This document shows positions 24,042-32,766 of a DNA stretch of 64,000 nt, one piece after another. The first letter of the stretch is position 1; each line of letters starts with the position of its first letter. Source of the DNA: Bacteroidota bacterium (GTDB lineage Bacteria > Bacteroidota > Bacteroidia > Chitinophagales > Saprospiraceae); contig JAKQHS010000007.1 of the NCBI GenBank assembly GCA_029557915.1, positions 1 to 64,000 of the forward strand. The letters are read 5' to 3'. The translations under genes were made by a program, and so were the position numbers. The notes under the pieces are model-generated. The model made no database searches, had not been told where the DNA came from, and saw nothing but the letters and a program-made list of their open reading frames with translations.

Positions 24042-26327
24042 ATGGGACATTTACCAAAATTGATAGAAGACCTGGCCCTGATCCTGATCGTGGGGGCCAT
24101 GGTAACCATCCTGTTCAGGAGAATCCGGCAACCCCTGGTCCTGGGTTATATCCTTGCCGGATTTCTGGTAGGGCCTCACCTCTCTATATTTCCCACCGTG
24201 GCGGATATGGAGAATGTGGAAACCCTTGCCGAAATCGGCGTCATCTTCCTCCTTTTCAGCCTTGGCCTGGAATTCAGCTTTAAAAAACTGATGCGCATCG
24301 GGGGCACGGCTTCCATCACCGCCGGTATCGAGATTGTATTCATTACCCTTGCCGGATACATCACCGGCAAGCTGATGGGATGGACCACCATGGACTGCCT
24401 TTTCCTGGGAGGTATGCTGGCCAGCTCTTCCACCACCATCATCATTCGCGCTTTTGATGAACTTGGGGTCAAGACCAAGCAGTTTGCCCGGGTGGTGTTT
24501 GGGGTGCTCGTGGTGGAGGACATCGTGGTGATCCTGCTTATGGTGATCCTGTCCACAGTGGCCGTCACGAGGACCATTGAAGGGAGCCAATTGTTCCTGA
24601 CCATCACCCGATTGTTGTTTTTTCTGATCCTTTGGTTCATCGCCGGCATTTTCATATTGCCCACCTTTTTAAAAAGGGTAAAAACTTTGCTGGATGAGGA
24701 AACCCTGCTGATCCTGGCCATTGGCCTTTGTCTGGGTATGGTCGTATTGGCCACCCAGGTGGGCTTTTCGGCGGAACTGGGCGCTTTTATCATGGGGTCC
24801 ATCCTTGCGGAAACAACCAAGGCCGAGAAGGTGGAGCACCTGATCAAACCCGTAAAAGATTTGTTCGGGGCGGTTTTTTTTGTTTCGGTCGGGATGCTGA
24901 TCGATCCCCTGGCCATAAAAGAATACGGCTGGGCGGTGATCCTGGTAACCCTGTTGACCATCTTTGGAAAATTTTTCAGCACCGCGGCCGGAGCCTTGAT
25001 CTCCGGGCAGACCCTGAAACAATCGGTGCAGGTGGGGATGAGCATGGCCCAGATCGGTGAATTCGCTTTTATCGTGGCCACTCTGGGCCTTTCCCTGGGG
25101 GTGATCAGTGATTTCCTGTTTCCGGTTGCGGTGGGCGCTTCCGCGATCACCACTTTTACCACACCCTATCTCATCCGGTATGCGGATAAAGCCTATGACC
25201 TGATTGCAAGGATCCTGCCCAAACGCTGGGTGAATGCCCTGGACCGTTATGCCTACAGTACCCAGGTCAGCCAGGTGGAAGGTGCCTGGCAGGTCGCCGC
25301 AAAATCCTATGTCAATATCATTTTGATCAATTTGATCGTATTGGCCGCGATCTTGCTTCTTTCCGTAAAGTACCTCCTTCCTTTGCTGATCCAATGGAGT
25401 GACCGGGAAGTGGTCGGTCGGGGCATTGCGCTGGGTCTGACCCTTACGGTGTCCTTGCCTTTTTTATGGGGACTGATGGCCAAACGTCCGGGAAATATGA
25501 CTTACCGGGAACTGTGGCTGAACCGTTCCGCGAGCTTTGGTGCCCTGAGGATCATAGATATTTTACGCATCATCGGGGGGGTCTTGCTGATCGGATTTAT
25601 TATTGACCAATTTTTTTCAACCCTGGTATCCCTGATCGCAGTTCCCCTGATCCTGGGATTTTTACTGCCTTGGGCCCATAAGATCCAGGACCTGTACCAC
25701 AGGCTCGAAGACCGGTTTCTGGATAATCTCAATGCCCGGGAATCCGCCGCAAAAGCAAACCTGACCGCGGAAAAACGGTTGCACCAGAAATTTACTTCCT
25801 CCCTTAAACTGTCCGCCTGGGATGCACACATGATCGACCTCAAGGTGGATCCCCATTCTTACAGCGTGGGCAAATCCCTGGAGGAATTGGGCTGGAGGGA
25901 GCATTATGGGGTGAATGTGGCCTATATCCGCCGTGGCGACAAATTGATCTACGCGCCGGACAGAAACCAAAAGATTTACCCTCATGATCAACTGGGCATC
26001 ATTGCCACCGATGAACAAATCCAGCAGTTCAAACCCGCCTTTGATACCTGCGAATCCATTGAGCCTGCTGAACCCCATGTCGACGACATCGTACTTCAGA
26101 AAATTCAGGTGGATGAAAGCAACCTGCTGGCGGGCCAGACCATCCGAAATTCAGGCATCCGTGAGAAAACCAAAGGGCTGGTCATCGGGATAGAGCGGGG
26201 AAGCCAGCGCATGATCAATCCACGGTCCGATCTCTTGTTTGAAGAAGGGGACATCGTCTGGCTGGTAGGGGAAAGACATAAGATCCATGAACAGTTTTCG
26301 ATCATGGCTCCTGTCCATGAACATTGA
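24042..26327 (+). CDS. CPA2 cation:proton antiporter (KefB/RosB-like) with two RCK C domains
   Basis: A 761-residue inner-membrane antiporter. Residues 1-380 form a twelve-helix Na+/H+ exchanger domain with family sequence LGYILAGFLVGPH, FLLFSLGLEFSF, and the unwound-helix STTIIIRAFDELGVK region and GAFIMGSILAET. A middle part has three or four further helices (about 400-540). The soluble end carries two TrkA-C (RCK C) modules: one from about 592 (IDLKVDPHSYSVGKSLEELGW to LGIIATDEQ) and one from about 683 (LQKIQVDESNLLAGQT to DIVWLVGERHKI). No Rossmann-type RCK N domain is visible between them. Expected role is K+ or Na+ efflux coupled to protons; ligand control through the RCK C modules is inference. 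Confidence 0.9.
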   Translation: MGHLPKLIEDLALILIVGAMVTILFRRIRQPLVLGYILAGFLVGPHLSIFPTVADMENVETLAEIGVIFLLFSLGLEFSFKKLMRIGGTASITAGIEIVFITLAGYITGKLMGWTTMDCLFLGGMLASSSTTIIIRAFDELGVKTKQFARVVFGVLVVEDIVVILLMVILSTVAVTRTIEGSQLFLTITRLLFFLILWFIAGIFILPTFLKRVKTLLDEETLLILAIGLCLGMVVLATQVGFSAELGAFIMGSILAETTKAEKVEHLIKPVKDLFGAVFFVSVGMLIDPLAIKEYGWAVILVTLLTIFGKFFSTAAGALISGQTLKQSVQVGMSMAQIGEFAFIVATLGLSLGVISDFLFPVAVGASAITTFTTPYLIRYADKAYDLIARILPKRWVNALDRYAYSTQVSQVEGAWQVAAKSYVNIILINLIVLAAILLLSVKYLLPLLIQWSDREVVGRGIALGLTLTVSLPFLWGLMAKRPGNMTYRELWLNRSASFGALRIIDILRIIGGVLLIGFIIDQFFSTLVSLIAVPLILGFLLPWAHKIQDLYHRLEDRFLDNLNARESAAKANLTAEKRLHQKFTSSLKLSAWDAHMIDLKVDPHSYSVGKSLEELGWREHYGVNVAYIRRGDKLIYAPDRNQKIYPHDQLGIIATDEQIQQFKPAFDTCESIEPAEPHVDDIVLQKIQVDESNLLAGQTIRNSGIREKTKGLVIGIERGSQRMINPRSDLLFEEGDIVWLVGERHKIHEQFSIMAPVHEH

Positions 26328-26362
26328 AGTTTACAAGGGCATCGCCCCGGGATATGAAAATT

Positions 26363-26392
26363 TTACTTTGAGTTTATTCTTATTACTTTGAG
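26363..26392 (+). promoter_or_regulatory. 10-bp direct repeat upstream of the propeller gene
   Basis: TTACTTTGAG occurs twice, at 26363-26372 and 26383-26392, exactly 20 bp (two helical turns) apart, 40 nt before the ATG. Each copy contains TTTG, yet the spacing does not fit the standard -33/-7 geometry, so it may be an activator or repressor site. Confidence 0.3.
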
Positions 26393-26431
26393 TACAATAT
26401 CAGACGTATTGTATTTTATTAAATTCAAAGC

Positions 26432-28726
26432 ATGCTTAAGCCTTTAATCCTCTGGTCCTGTCTTATTTTTAAGGCATGGACCCTTTTTGGACAGTCTCCG
26501 GAAAGAGTCTATTATTCTTCCTTCCGCCCGGAAGGCTGGGATATCTACCTGTCGGGGGATGGAGGCAAGTCCTTCAAACCGATCGCAGAGGATCCGGCGC
26601 TGGATTATGACCCCGTGATCAGCCCGGACGGAAAATGGTTGGTTTTCACCTCGGAGCGTGAAGGAATGCCCAGGCTTTATATTCAGTCCATAGACCAGGC
26701 CGAACGGCCGCGCCTGCTGGTCAACAGCGCATCCATGCAGGATCAGCTTGTTTTTTCTCCCGATGGCAAATGGTGTGCCTTTGTTTCCACTCATCAAGGC
26801 AATGCAGAGATATATAAATTACCTTTTATACCGGACAGTGTGATGGACATCCGGCAGGCGATAAATCTGACGAATCATCCTGGCGGGGATTTCAGGCCTG
26901 CCTGGTCACCCGATGGATCAACCCTTGTATTTTCAAGCGACCGCGACCATGCGGTCAAACCCCATTCGGAATTTCCATTTGCTATGTACCGAACCGGAAA
27001 TCTCTATTCCATGGATACCAGCGGTTCTGCGCCGGAAAGACTGACCAGGACCGAAACCTGGGATGGAAGCCCGAAATGGTCTTTGGATGGAAAGCAAATT
27101 TATTTTTACAGCCTTCGTTCCGGAATGCCTCAGATATACCAGATGAATAAAGATGGATCCTCGCAAAAACGAATATCCCCTGTTGACCTGAAGGCCATCT
27201 CTCCCTGTCCCTTGAATGACAGCCTGCTGGTGTTCACACACTGGACCCAGGAAGATCGAGGAGCATTTAAGTTTATGGTTTTAAATTTAAATTCATTAAA
27301 TACAGAAATTTATTACCGGGATAGCCTGGCCATGTATGGTATGGTTGCCGGCCCCAAGGATTTAAGGGCTTTTCATGGAGGTAAAATTCCCCTGGAAGAA
27401 AAAACCAATGCAGGCGGGTTCGCAGGCCATTTGTTGGTCAGGGGACCCATGGAACAATATGCATTACCGGAGAAAACGGTTCGACTATATGGGGTTCGAA
27501 GGGCCTTTGCCGCGCCCCCCGATCCACATTCACCATCCCTGGTCTTTGCAGCGGAACAGTCGAAATCCATACAGGAGGTCTTGCTGACCAAATACAGCGC
27601 TGTTTTATTATTGTTTCCTGCGGGTCTTCTTTTGTTGATTTTTTTTGGTTTATACCGGGCCATTAGAGATCGGTTATCGGTGAAACCCTGGAAAAACGTC
27701 CTAGCCATGTCGGCCCTGCTGATCCTTTCGATCGCGGTTTTGACCATTTCCGGTTATGAGATCTTTGCCAGTTCGAATTCCTTGAGCAGGAGCAGGACCA
27801 CCTTTCTTCTGCTGGCGATTCCATTTTTGATCCTTTGCTTTTATTTTTTCAGGAAGGGAGGGAAGGCATCGGTTCTAAATAGCCCATTTCAAATCGTATA
27901 TAGAACGTTGGGCTTTGGGACTGGCCTCCTCTGCATGATGCTGGTTTACCTTATTGTATTTTATTCCAACCTGTTTAATTTGAACATTGATTTTTTAAAA
28001 GTCAACCATGAGACGGGAGCGGTTGAATGGTTGTTTACCTTCAAGCCGGGACATTCTAAAGTATCGCAGATCCTGGATATCAAGTACAAGCCGGATGGAT
28101 CCTCGCTCCTGTTTACCGCTGGTCTTTTTCGCAACCGGCCCTCAGCGCCGGGCGAGATCTGGGAGTACCGCTTCATGGATAAGGAACTTAAAAAAATATC
28201 CCTTTTTGGATCCAACCAGGGGTTTGCGGACTTCAGTGCCGATAATACATCCATGTTGTTCCGCGGGGGGCACACCGGCAATTTTGATATTTACCTCAAG
28301 ACAAAAGATCAAATTGAAAACCTGACTCATTCACCTTGGAGAGAAAATTTTCCTGCCCTTTCCCCGGATGGGAATAAGGTAGTTTATTGTTCGGATATTA
28401 ACGGAAAGCGTGTCGACAGCACAATCACCACCATGAATATTCATTTCCTGGAAAAACAACCCGATCGGTCCTGGGGTGCATCAAAACAAATCACCCATTT
28501 TGAAGGACAGGAAGCCCATCCCCATTTTTCACCGGATGGATTGTACATTATTTATACCACGGAGGAGTTTGGAATAAATGATGAACAACCCCTGTCCCAG
28601 GAATTCTTTTTCAGCCCTCAGCTCTATGGGGAAATTGTTGCAAAAAGATTGGACGACGGCCAGACCTTCAGGCTTACCCATAACAAATGGGAGGACGGCG
28701 CCCCGTTGTGGGTCAAAGGATATTAA
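26432..28726 (+). CDS. Beta-propeller (PD40/TolB-like) protein split by four membrane helices
   Basis: A 764-residue protein with a signal peptide (LILWSCLIFKAWTLFGQS). The first half contains WD40-like PD40 blades: DPVISPDGKWLVFTSERE near 62-80, FSPDGKWCAFVSTHQGN near 107, RPAWSPDGSTLVFSSDR near 155-172 and SPKWSLDGKQIYFYS near 213. Four hydrophobic helices then follow at about 388-410, 422-445, 456-475 and 492-514. A second propeller half resumes after 545 with KYKPDGSSLLFTAG, FSADNTSMLFRGG, ALSPDGNKVVYCSD and HFSPDGLYIIYTTEE. An even number of helices puts both halves on the periplasmic side, so they may form one propeller. No enzyme motif is seen. Function unknown; TolB-like binding or sensing is possible. 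Confidence 0.7.
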   Translation: MLKPLILWSCLIFKAWTLFGQSPERVYYSSFRPEGWDIYLSGDGGKSFKPIAEDPALDYDPVISPDGKWLVFTSEREGMPRLYIQSIDQAERPRLLVNSASMQDQLVFSPDGKWCAFVSTHQGNAEIYKLPFIPDSVMDIRQAINLTNHPGGDFRPAWSPDGSTLVFSSDRDHAVKPHSEFPFAMYRTGNLYSMDTSGSAPERLTRTETWDGSPKWSLDGKQIYFYSLRSGMPQIYQMNKDGSSQKRISPVDLKAISPCPLNDSLLVFTHWTQEDRGAFKFMVLNLNSLNTEIYYRDSLAMYGMVAGPKDLRAFHGGKIPLEEKTNAGGFAGHLLVRGPMEQYALPEKTVRLYGVRRAFAAPPDPHSPSLVFAAEQSKSIQEVLLTKYSAVLLLFPAGLLLLIFFGLYRAIRDRLSVKPWKNVLAMSALLILSIAVLTISGYEIFASSNSLSRSRTTFLLLAIPFLILCFYFFRKGGKASVLNSPFQIVYRTLGFGTGLLCMMLVYLIVFYSNLFNLNIDFLKVNHETGAVEWLFTFKPGHSKVSQILDIKYKPDGSSLLFTAGLFRNRPSAPGEIWEYRFMDKELKKISLFGSNQGFADFSADNTSMLFRGGHTGNFDIYLKTKDQIENLTHSPWRENFPALSPDGNKVVYCSDINGKRVDSTITTMNIHFLEKQPDRSWGASKQITHFEGQEAHPHFSPDGLYIIYTTEEFGINDEQPLSQEFFFSPQLYGEIVAKRLDDGQTFRLTHNKWEDGAPLWVKGY

Positions 28727-28783
28727 TATCGTTACGGAACAGGAATATGTACGAGCATCCATTCAACCAAACGAACATTAATC

Positions 28784-29617
28784 GTGGCTGGCAATAAAAT
28801 AACAAACCGGTTCCGGCGGCAGATGGATCTGTTCTACAGGTGCCTGGCAAAAACCTCAGTCAGCCAGACGGTGGAAAACGTACACCGGCTAAGGGTGGCC
28901 ATCAAGGGAATTCGCTCCCTCCTGGTGTTGATGGACAAGGCCTGTGCAGGCGCCCTGCAAAAAAGGGACCATTTGAAGATTTATGCCCCCTTATTCAGAA
29001 AAGCGGGACAAGTGAGGGATATCCAAATCAGCCTTGGGCTTCTGAAATCAAAAAAAACTGCGTACCTGGTCCCTTATAAAAAATACCTGGGCCGGATCCT
29101 TAAAGTAAAAACCCGCCATTTGCATGCGGAAACCCTGGTCATTGACCTTAAACAACTCGATAAACTCAATCATGAGCTGGTCAATAAAATACAAAACATT
29201 CATCCCGGCTCCATACCGCAGAGCGCAGCTTCCCTGATCCAACGTCTCCTGGGGCGTGTTTATTCCTTGTCCCAAAAACCCCGGGATGTCAAAACCCTCC
29301 ACGATATCCGCATAATACTGAAAACGGTACAGGAAAGCCTGGAAATCCTTCTGAGGATAAAACCGTCGCAGGATTGGAAGGCGGTGGATAGAAAGTTGAA
29401 ACCTATGTATGACGCCCTCGGCAAATGGCACGACGAGGCCTTACTCATCAAATCCATCAAGGCCTACCAACATTCCTCCGGATCGGTGAATGGGCATCTG
29501 ACACGACTGGCCAGCCGCCTGGAGAAGGAAAACAAGACCAGGGAAGACAAAATCTATGCACTCCTCCGGAAACTACTCCCTCCTTTCAGGCAGAAAGGGT
29601 CCCGCAAGGCAAGGTAG
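28784..29617 (+). CDS. CHAD domain protein
   Basis: A 277-residue all-helical protein with the CHAD (conserved histidine alpha-helical) domain. The characteristic first His-Arg motif VHRLRVAIKGIRSLL is at about 25-39 and the second, LHDIRIILKTVQE, near 170; basic residues (K, R) face the groove. CHAD proteins bind inorganic polyphosphate and localise to its granules; no partner CYTH domain is fused here. It starts with GTG, 57 nt after the propeller gene, and may be co-transcribed with it. The C-terminus is strongly basic (RQKGSRKAR). Confidence 0.9.
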   Translation: MAGNKITNRFRRQMDLFYRCLAKTSVSQTVENVHRLRVAIKGIRSLLVLMDKACAGALQKRDHLKIYAPLFRKAGQVRDIQISLGLLKSKKTAYLVPYKKYLGRILKVKTRHLHAETLVIDLKQLDKLNHELVNKIQNIHPGSIPQSAASLIQRLLGRVYSLSQKPRDVKTLHDIRIILKTVQESLEILLRIKPSQDWKAVDRKLKPMYDALGKWHDEALLIKSIKAYQHSSGSVNGHLTRLASRLEKENKTREDKIYALLRKLLPPFRQKGSRKAR

Positions 29618-29749
29618 TTTTCATGGACGTACCGAACTCCCCAAAGGGGGGCATCCGGGATCCCCTTATGCCTGTCTCACACCTCGTACATCCTGGTTAA
29701 TCCGATTTATCTAATTTTACATACTTTGGTAAAATAAATACGAAGAACC

Positions 29750-30250
29750 ATGTTTTCCATCTGGATGCTGATCAAAGCACTGCATATTCTTGGCGGCACT
29801 TTTTGGCTCGGAGGCGCGGCGATGATTGCTGCTTTTCTATTGCCTGCGGCGAAAAAAACAGGACCGTCCGCCGGCGTTTTTATGGGCCACCTCATGCGTG
29901 ATTTAAAGCTGCCCCTGGCCATGAACCTGGCCTCCTGGACCACCCTGTTGATGGGTACCCTCCTTTATTGGCGGATCACCGGAGGCTTTAAACAATGGAG
30001 CCTGCATTGGCCGGGAGGCATCGGACTGCTGATCGGGGTGATCTCAGGGGTTATCGCTTTTTTGTGGGGGACCTTCATACAGGCCCCGAATGCCCAAAAA
30101 CTCGGGGCGCTCCTCGTCCAAATGCAACAAAGCCCCAGCCCTGAATTAGGAGCTAAAGTCCAGGCCATGCAGAAAAAAATATACCTGGGAGCCTGGGTGG
30201 GCGTCCTGTTCCTGGTTTTGTCCCTGATTGGAATGACGCTGCTGCATTGA
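29750..30250 (+). CDS. Small polytopic membrane protein, DUF2269/CopD-like
   Basis: A 166-residue protein with four membrane helices. The first, MLIKALHILGGTFWLGGAAMI, has the His-Gly-x-x-x-Trp pattern seen in the CopD and DUF2269 groups; the others are around residues 50-70, 80-100 and 140-165. Conserved His in helix 1 may bind heme or metal. The 132-nt gap before it contains a weak stem (CTCCCC-AAA-GGGGGG, 29638-29652). No clear functional link to the neighbours. Assignment rests on topology and on helix 1. Confidence 0.55.
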   Translation: MFSIWMLIKALHILGGTFWLGGAAMIAAFLLPAAKKTGPSAGVFMGHLMRDLKLPLAMNLASWTTLLMGTLLYWRITGGFKQWSLHWPGGIGLLIGVISGVIAFLWGTFIQAPNAQKLGALLVQMQQSPSPELGAKVQAMQKKIYLGAWVGVLFLVLSLIGMTLLH

Positions 30251-30371
30251 TCCCGGCATGGAGGCTTTTGAAGGGGCTTGATCCGTATCTGCATCAACCC
30301 TATTACCTTTTTTTTATAATAAATTACCAAACTATCCGCTATTTTGAGGAGCTTGAAAAAACATAAGATCA

Positions 30372-31730
30372 ATGACGATGAAAACTAAATCTTCAAGGTC
30401 CCGCCGCCGTTTCCTCCGGAACACTGTAGCCGGAGCCGGCTTGCTGGCAGGGGGAGTGCTGCCTGGTTTTTCCGCCTCGAGTTACCGGAGGATCCTTGGT
30501 GCCAATGAAAAAATCAGGGCTTCAGTCATGGGAGTCAACAGCAGGGGTTTTGCCCTCTCCCAGAATTTTGCCTATCAGGAGGACTGCGACGTGGTTCATG
30601 TCTGCGATGTGGACCATCGGGCTTCAGCCAAATGCATTAAAGGGCTGGAAGGCATTCAGGACCTAAAACCCAAAGCCTATGGGGATTTCAGGAAATCCCT
30701 GGAGAGCAGTGAGGTGGATGTCCTGGTGGTTGCAACCCCCGACCATTGGCATGCGCCCGCGGCCCTGTTGGCTATGCAGGCAGGTAAACATGTATACCTT
30801 GAAAAGCCTTGCAGCCATAACCCGCAGGAAGGAGAAATACTGGTGAAGGCTGCCCTAAAATATAAAAAGTCGGTACAGATGGGCAACCAGCGTCGATCCT
30901 GGCCCAACGTGATGGAGGGCATCGCCGAACTGAAAAACGGCATCATCGGCAGGCCCTATTTCGGCAAAGGCTGGTATACCAACAACAGGGAGTCCATTGG
31001 CACCGGCAAACTTGCTCCCATTCCGGACTGGCTGGATTGGGAACTCTGGCAGGGCCCGGCACCGCGAAAACCCTACCAGGACAATGTGGTGCATTACAAC
31101 TGGCATTGGTTTTGGCACTGGGGTACCGGCGAAGCCCTCAACAACGGGACCCACATGATTGACCTGCTCCGCTGGGGACTTGGGGTGGACTTTCCGGTGA
31201 AAGTGAGTTCCAATGGCGGCAAGTACCATTTTAAAGATGATTGGGAAACCCCGGATACCCAGGTCATCAACCTGGACTTTAAAGAAGGTTCTTCGATGAG
31301 CTGGGAAGGCAGAAGTTGCAACGGCAGGCATATCGAAGGCAGCTCGGTCGGGGTGATTTTTTATGGCGAAACGGGCGCCTTAATGATCCCCAGCGGAAAT
31401 GAATACAGGGTTTACGACCTGAAGAATAAACTGGTGAAGGAAAAAAAGGACAGCCGTCCCGTGGACCCAAGAGACCTTGCAAACCCGGCAGGACATCTCG
31501 ACGCCTTGCACATCCGGAATTTTTTTAACCATATTTCCAAAGGGGAAAAACTGAAATCCGATATTGATTCCGGCCATAAAAGCACCCTGCTGGTGCAGTT
31601 GGGAAATATTGCCCAGAGAGTCGGCCATTCCCTGGAGATCAACCCGGAGAATGGGCACATCCTGGGTGATGCGGGGGCTCAAAAGTTTTGGTCGAGGGAA
31701 TATGAAAAGGGCTGGGAAATGAAATTGTAG
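30372..31730 (+). CDS. Tat-exported Gfo/Idh/MocA-family oxidoreductase
   Basis: NAD(P)-dependent sugar oxidoreductase of 452 residues, folded before export: the N-terminus SRSRRRFLRNTVAGAGLLAGG has a twin-arginine motif. The Rossmann part shows ATPDHWHAPAALLAM, and EKPCSHNPQEGE holds the catalytic-type Lys-Pro. The second domain has YNWHWFWHWGTGEALNNGTH and GPAPRKPYQDNVVHYNWH. These periplasmic enzymes oxidise sugars to 3-keto forms or act through a transient oxidation (as in GH109). It is the first of five genes in one direction (Gfo/Idh, Gfo/Idh, NagA-like, Nramp-related, NagB-like). A close paralogue lies at 53284-54597 on the other strand. Confidence 0.92.
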   Translation: MTMKTKSSRSRRRFLRNTVAGAGLLAGGVLPGFSASSYRRILGANEKIRASVMGVNSRGFALSQNFAYQEDCDVVHVCDVDHRASAKCIKGLEGIQDLKPKAYGDFRKSLESSEVDVLVVATPDHWHAPAALLAMQAGKHVYLEKPCSHNPQEGEILVKAALKYKKSVQMGNQRRSWPNVMEGIAELKNGIIGRPYFGKGWYTNNRESIGTGKLAPIPDWLDWELWQGPAPRKPYQDNVVHYNWHWFWHWGTGEALNNGTHMIDLLRWGLGVDFPVKVSSNGGKYHFKDDWETPDTQVINLDFKEGSSMSWEGRSCNGRHIEGSSVGVIFYGETGALMIPSGNEYRVYDLKNKLVKEKKDSRPVDPRDLANPAGHLDALHIRNFFNHISKGEKLKSDIDSGHKSTLLVQLGNIAQRVGHSLEINPENGHILGDAGAQKFWSREYEKGWEMKL

Positions 31731-31785
31731 TGGAAAGCCGTTCGGCTCTTTCAAGTCATTTTTTTATTATCCGTAACCAAAAGAG

Positions 31786-32766
31786 ATGAAATCAAGAAGG
31801 AAATTTTTAAATACCCTGGGAACAGGGGCTTTGCTGGCAAGTTCCGGCATACCGGACCTAAAGGCATTTTCAGGATTCCGGACTTCCAAGCCCATTCGCA
31901 TTGGCATCATCGGCGCGGAAAATTCCCATACTGCCGCCTTCGGAAAACTTTTCAATATCGATAAAAAATTTCCGGGAGTGGAAGTGACCATGGTTTGGGG
32001 AGAAACCGATGAATATGCACAAAAATCCATGAAAGCGGGGAATATTCCCATCCAGGTCAAAGAGACGGCAGAGATGCTGGGCAAGATCGATGCCCTGATC
32101 GTGGACCACCGTCATGCCAAATACCATCTTGAACCGGCCCGGCCATTCGTAGAAGCCGGGATCCCCACCTTCATCGATAAACCCTTTTGTTACCGGGCTT
32201 CGGAAGGATTGGCCTTTCTCCAGATGGCGAGGAAAAAGGGAACTCCGGTCACTTCATACAGTTCCGTTGCCCACAGCGACGCCACTCTGGACCTGAGAAC
32301 CCAGGTGAAGGCGATGCCGGATATCAGCCAGGTGATCATCACCGGCCCCGTTGACCCGGACTCTCCTTATGGCGGCATCTTTTTCTACGGGGTGCACATG
32401 GTGGAGCCGCTGATGGTGATTTTTGGGGAAGACATCCAGGCTGTAAAAGTCAGTCGTGGCGGCAAGGCGGGAAATGCCCTCCTCAAATTCGCCTCCGGCC
32501 TGACCGCCACTTTATTATTTAAAAACAAAGCCTATGGCTGGGAAACCTATGTGGAGACCAGCAAAGCCATGGTCGAACTCAAACCTAAAGTAAAAGAAAG
32601 CGACCCGCCCAGGGCAGACGCCGATATGGTCCAGATGTTTGCGACGGGCAAAGAACCCAGGTCACAACAGAGTATATTGAACGGGATATCCGTCCTGGAA
32701 GCCCTTGAAAAATCAGTCCTGAGCGAAAAATGGACCGATGTGGAGTACCTCAATATCGAAGGATGA
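31786..32766 (+). CDS. Tat-type Gfo/Idh/MocA-family oxidoreductase, short form
   Basis: A 326-residue relative of the preceding gene, with a Tat-like leader (KSRRKFLNTLGTGALLASSG) but quite different sequence. The dinucleotide-binding motif is IRIGIIGAENSHTAAFG, and the Lys-Pro motif is in FIDKPFCYRASEG. It is shorter than the first and lacks the HWFWHWGTGEA region. The stop overlaps the start of the NagA-like gene by 4 nt, giving strong coupling. Likely substrate is a sugar or amino sugar; not determinable by eye. Confidence 0.88.
   Translation: MKSRRKFLNTLGTGALLASSGIPDLKAFSGFRTSKPIRIGIIGAENSHTAAFGKLFNIDKKFPGVEVTMVWGETDEYAQKSMKAGNIPIQVKETAEMLGKIDALIVDHRHAKYHLEPARPFVEAGIPTFIDKPFCYRASEGLAFLQMARKKGTPVTSYSSVAHSDATLDLRTQVKAMPDISQVIITGPVDPDSPYGGIFFYGVHMVEPLMVIFGEDIQAVKVSRGGKAGNALLKFASGLTATLLFKNKAYGWETYVETSKAMVELKPKVKESDPPRADADMVQMFATGKEPRSQQSILNGISVLEALEKSVLSEKWTDVEYLNIEG

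Noticed and set aside
24176-25162. 328-codon open frame antisense to the antiporter gene
   Set aside because: Ser/Thr/Met-rich translation of a membrane-protein complement; no domain.
29638-29669. Terminator after the CHAD gene (CTCCCC-AAA-GGGGGG and GGGATCCCC)
   Set aside because: Short stems and no T run; noted but too weak to call.
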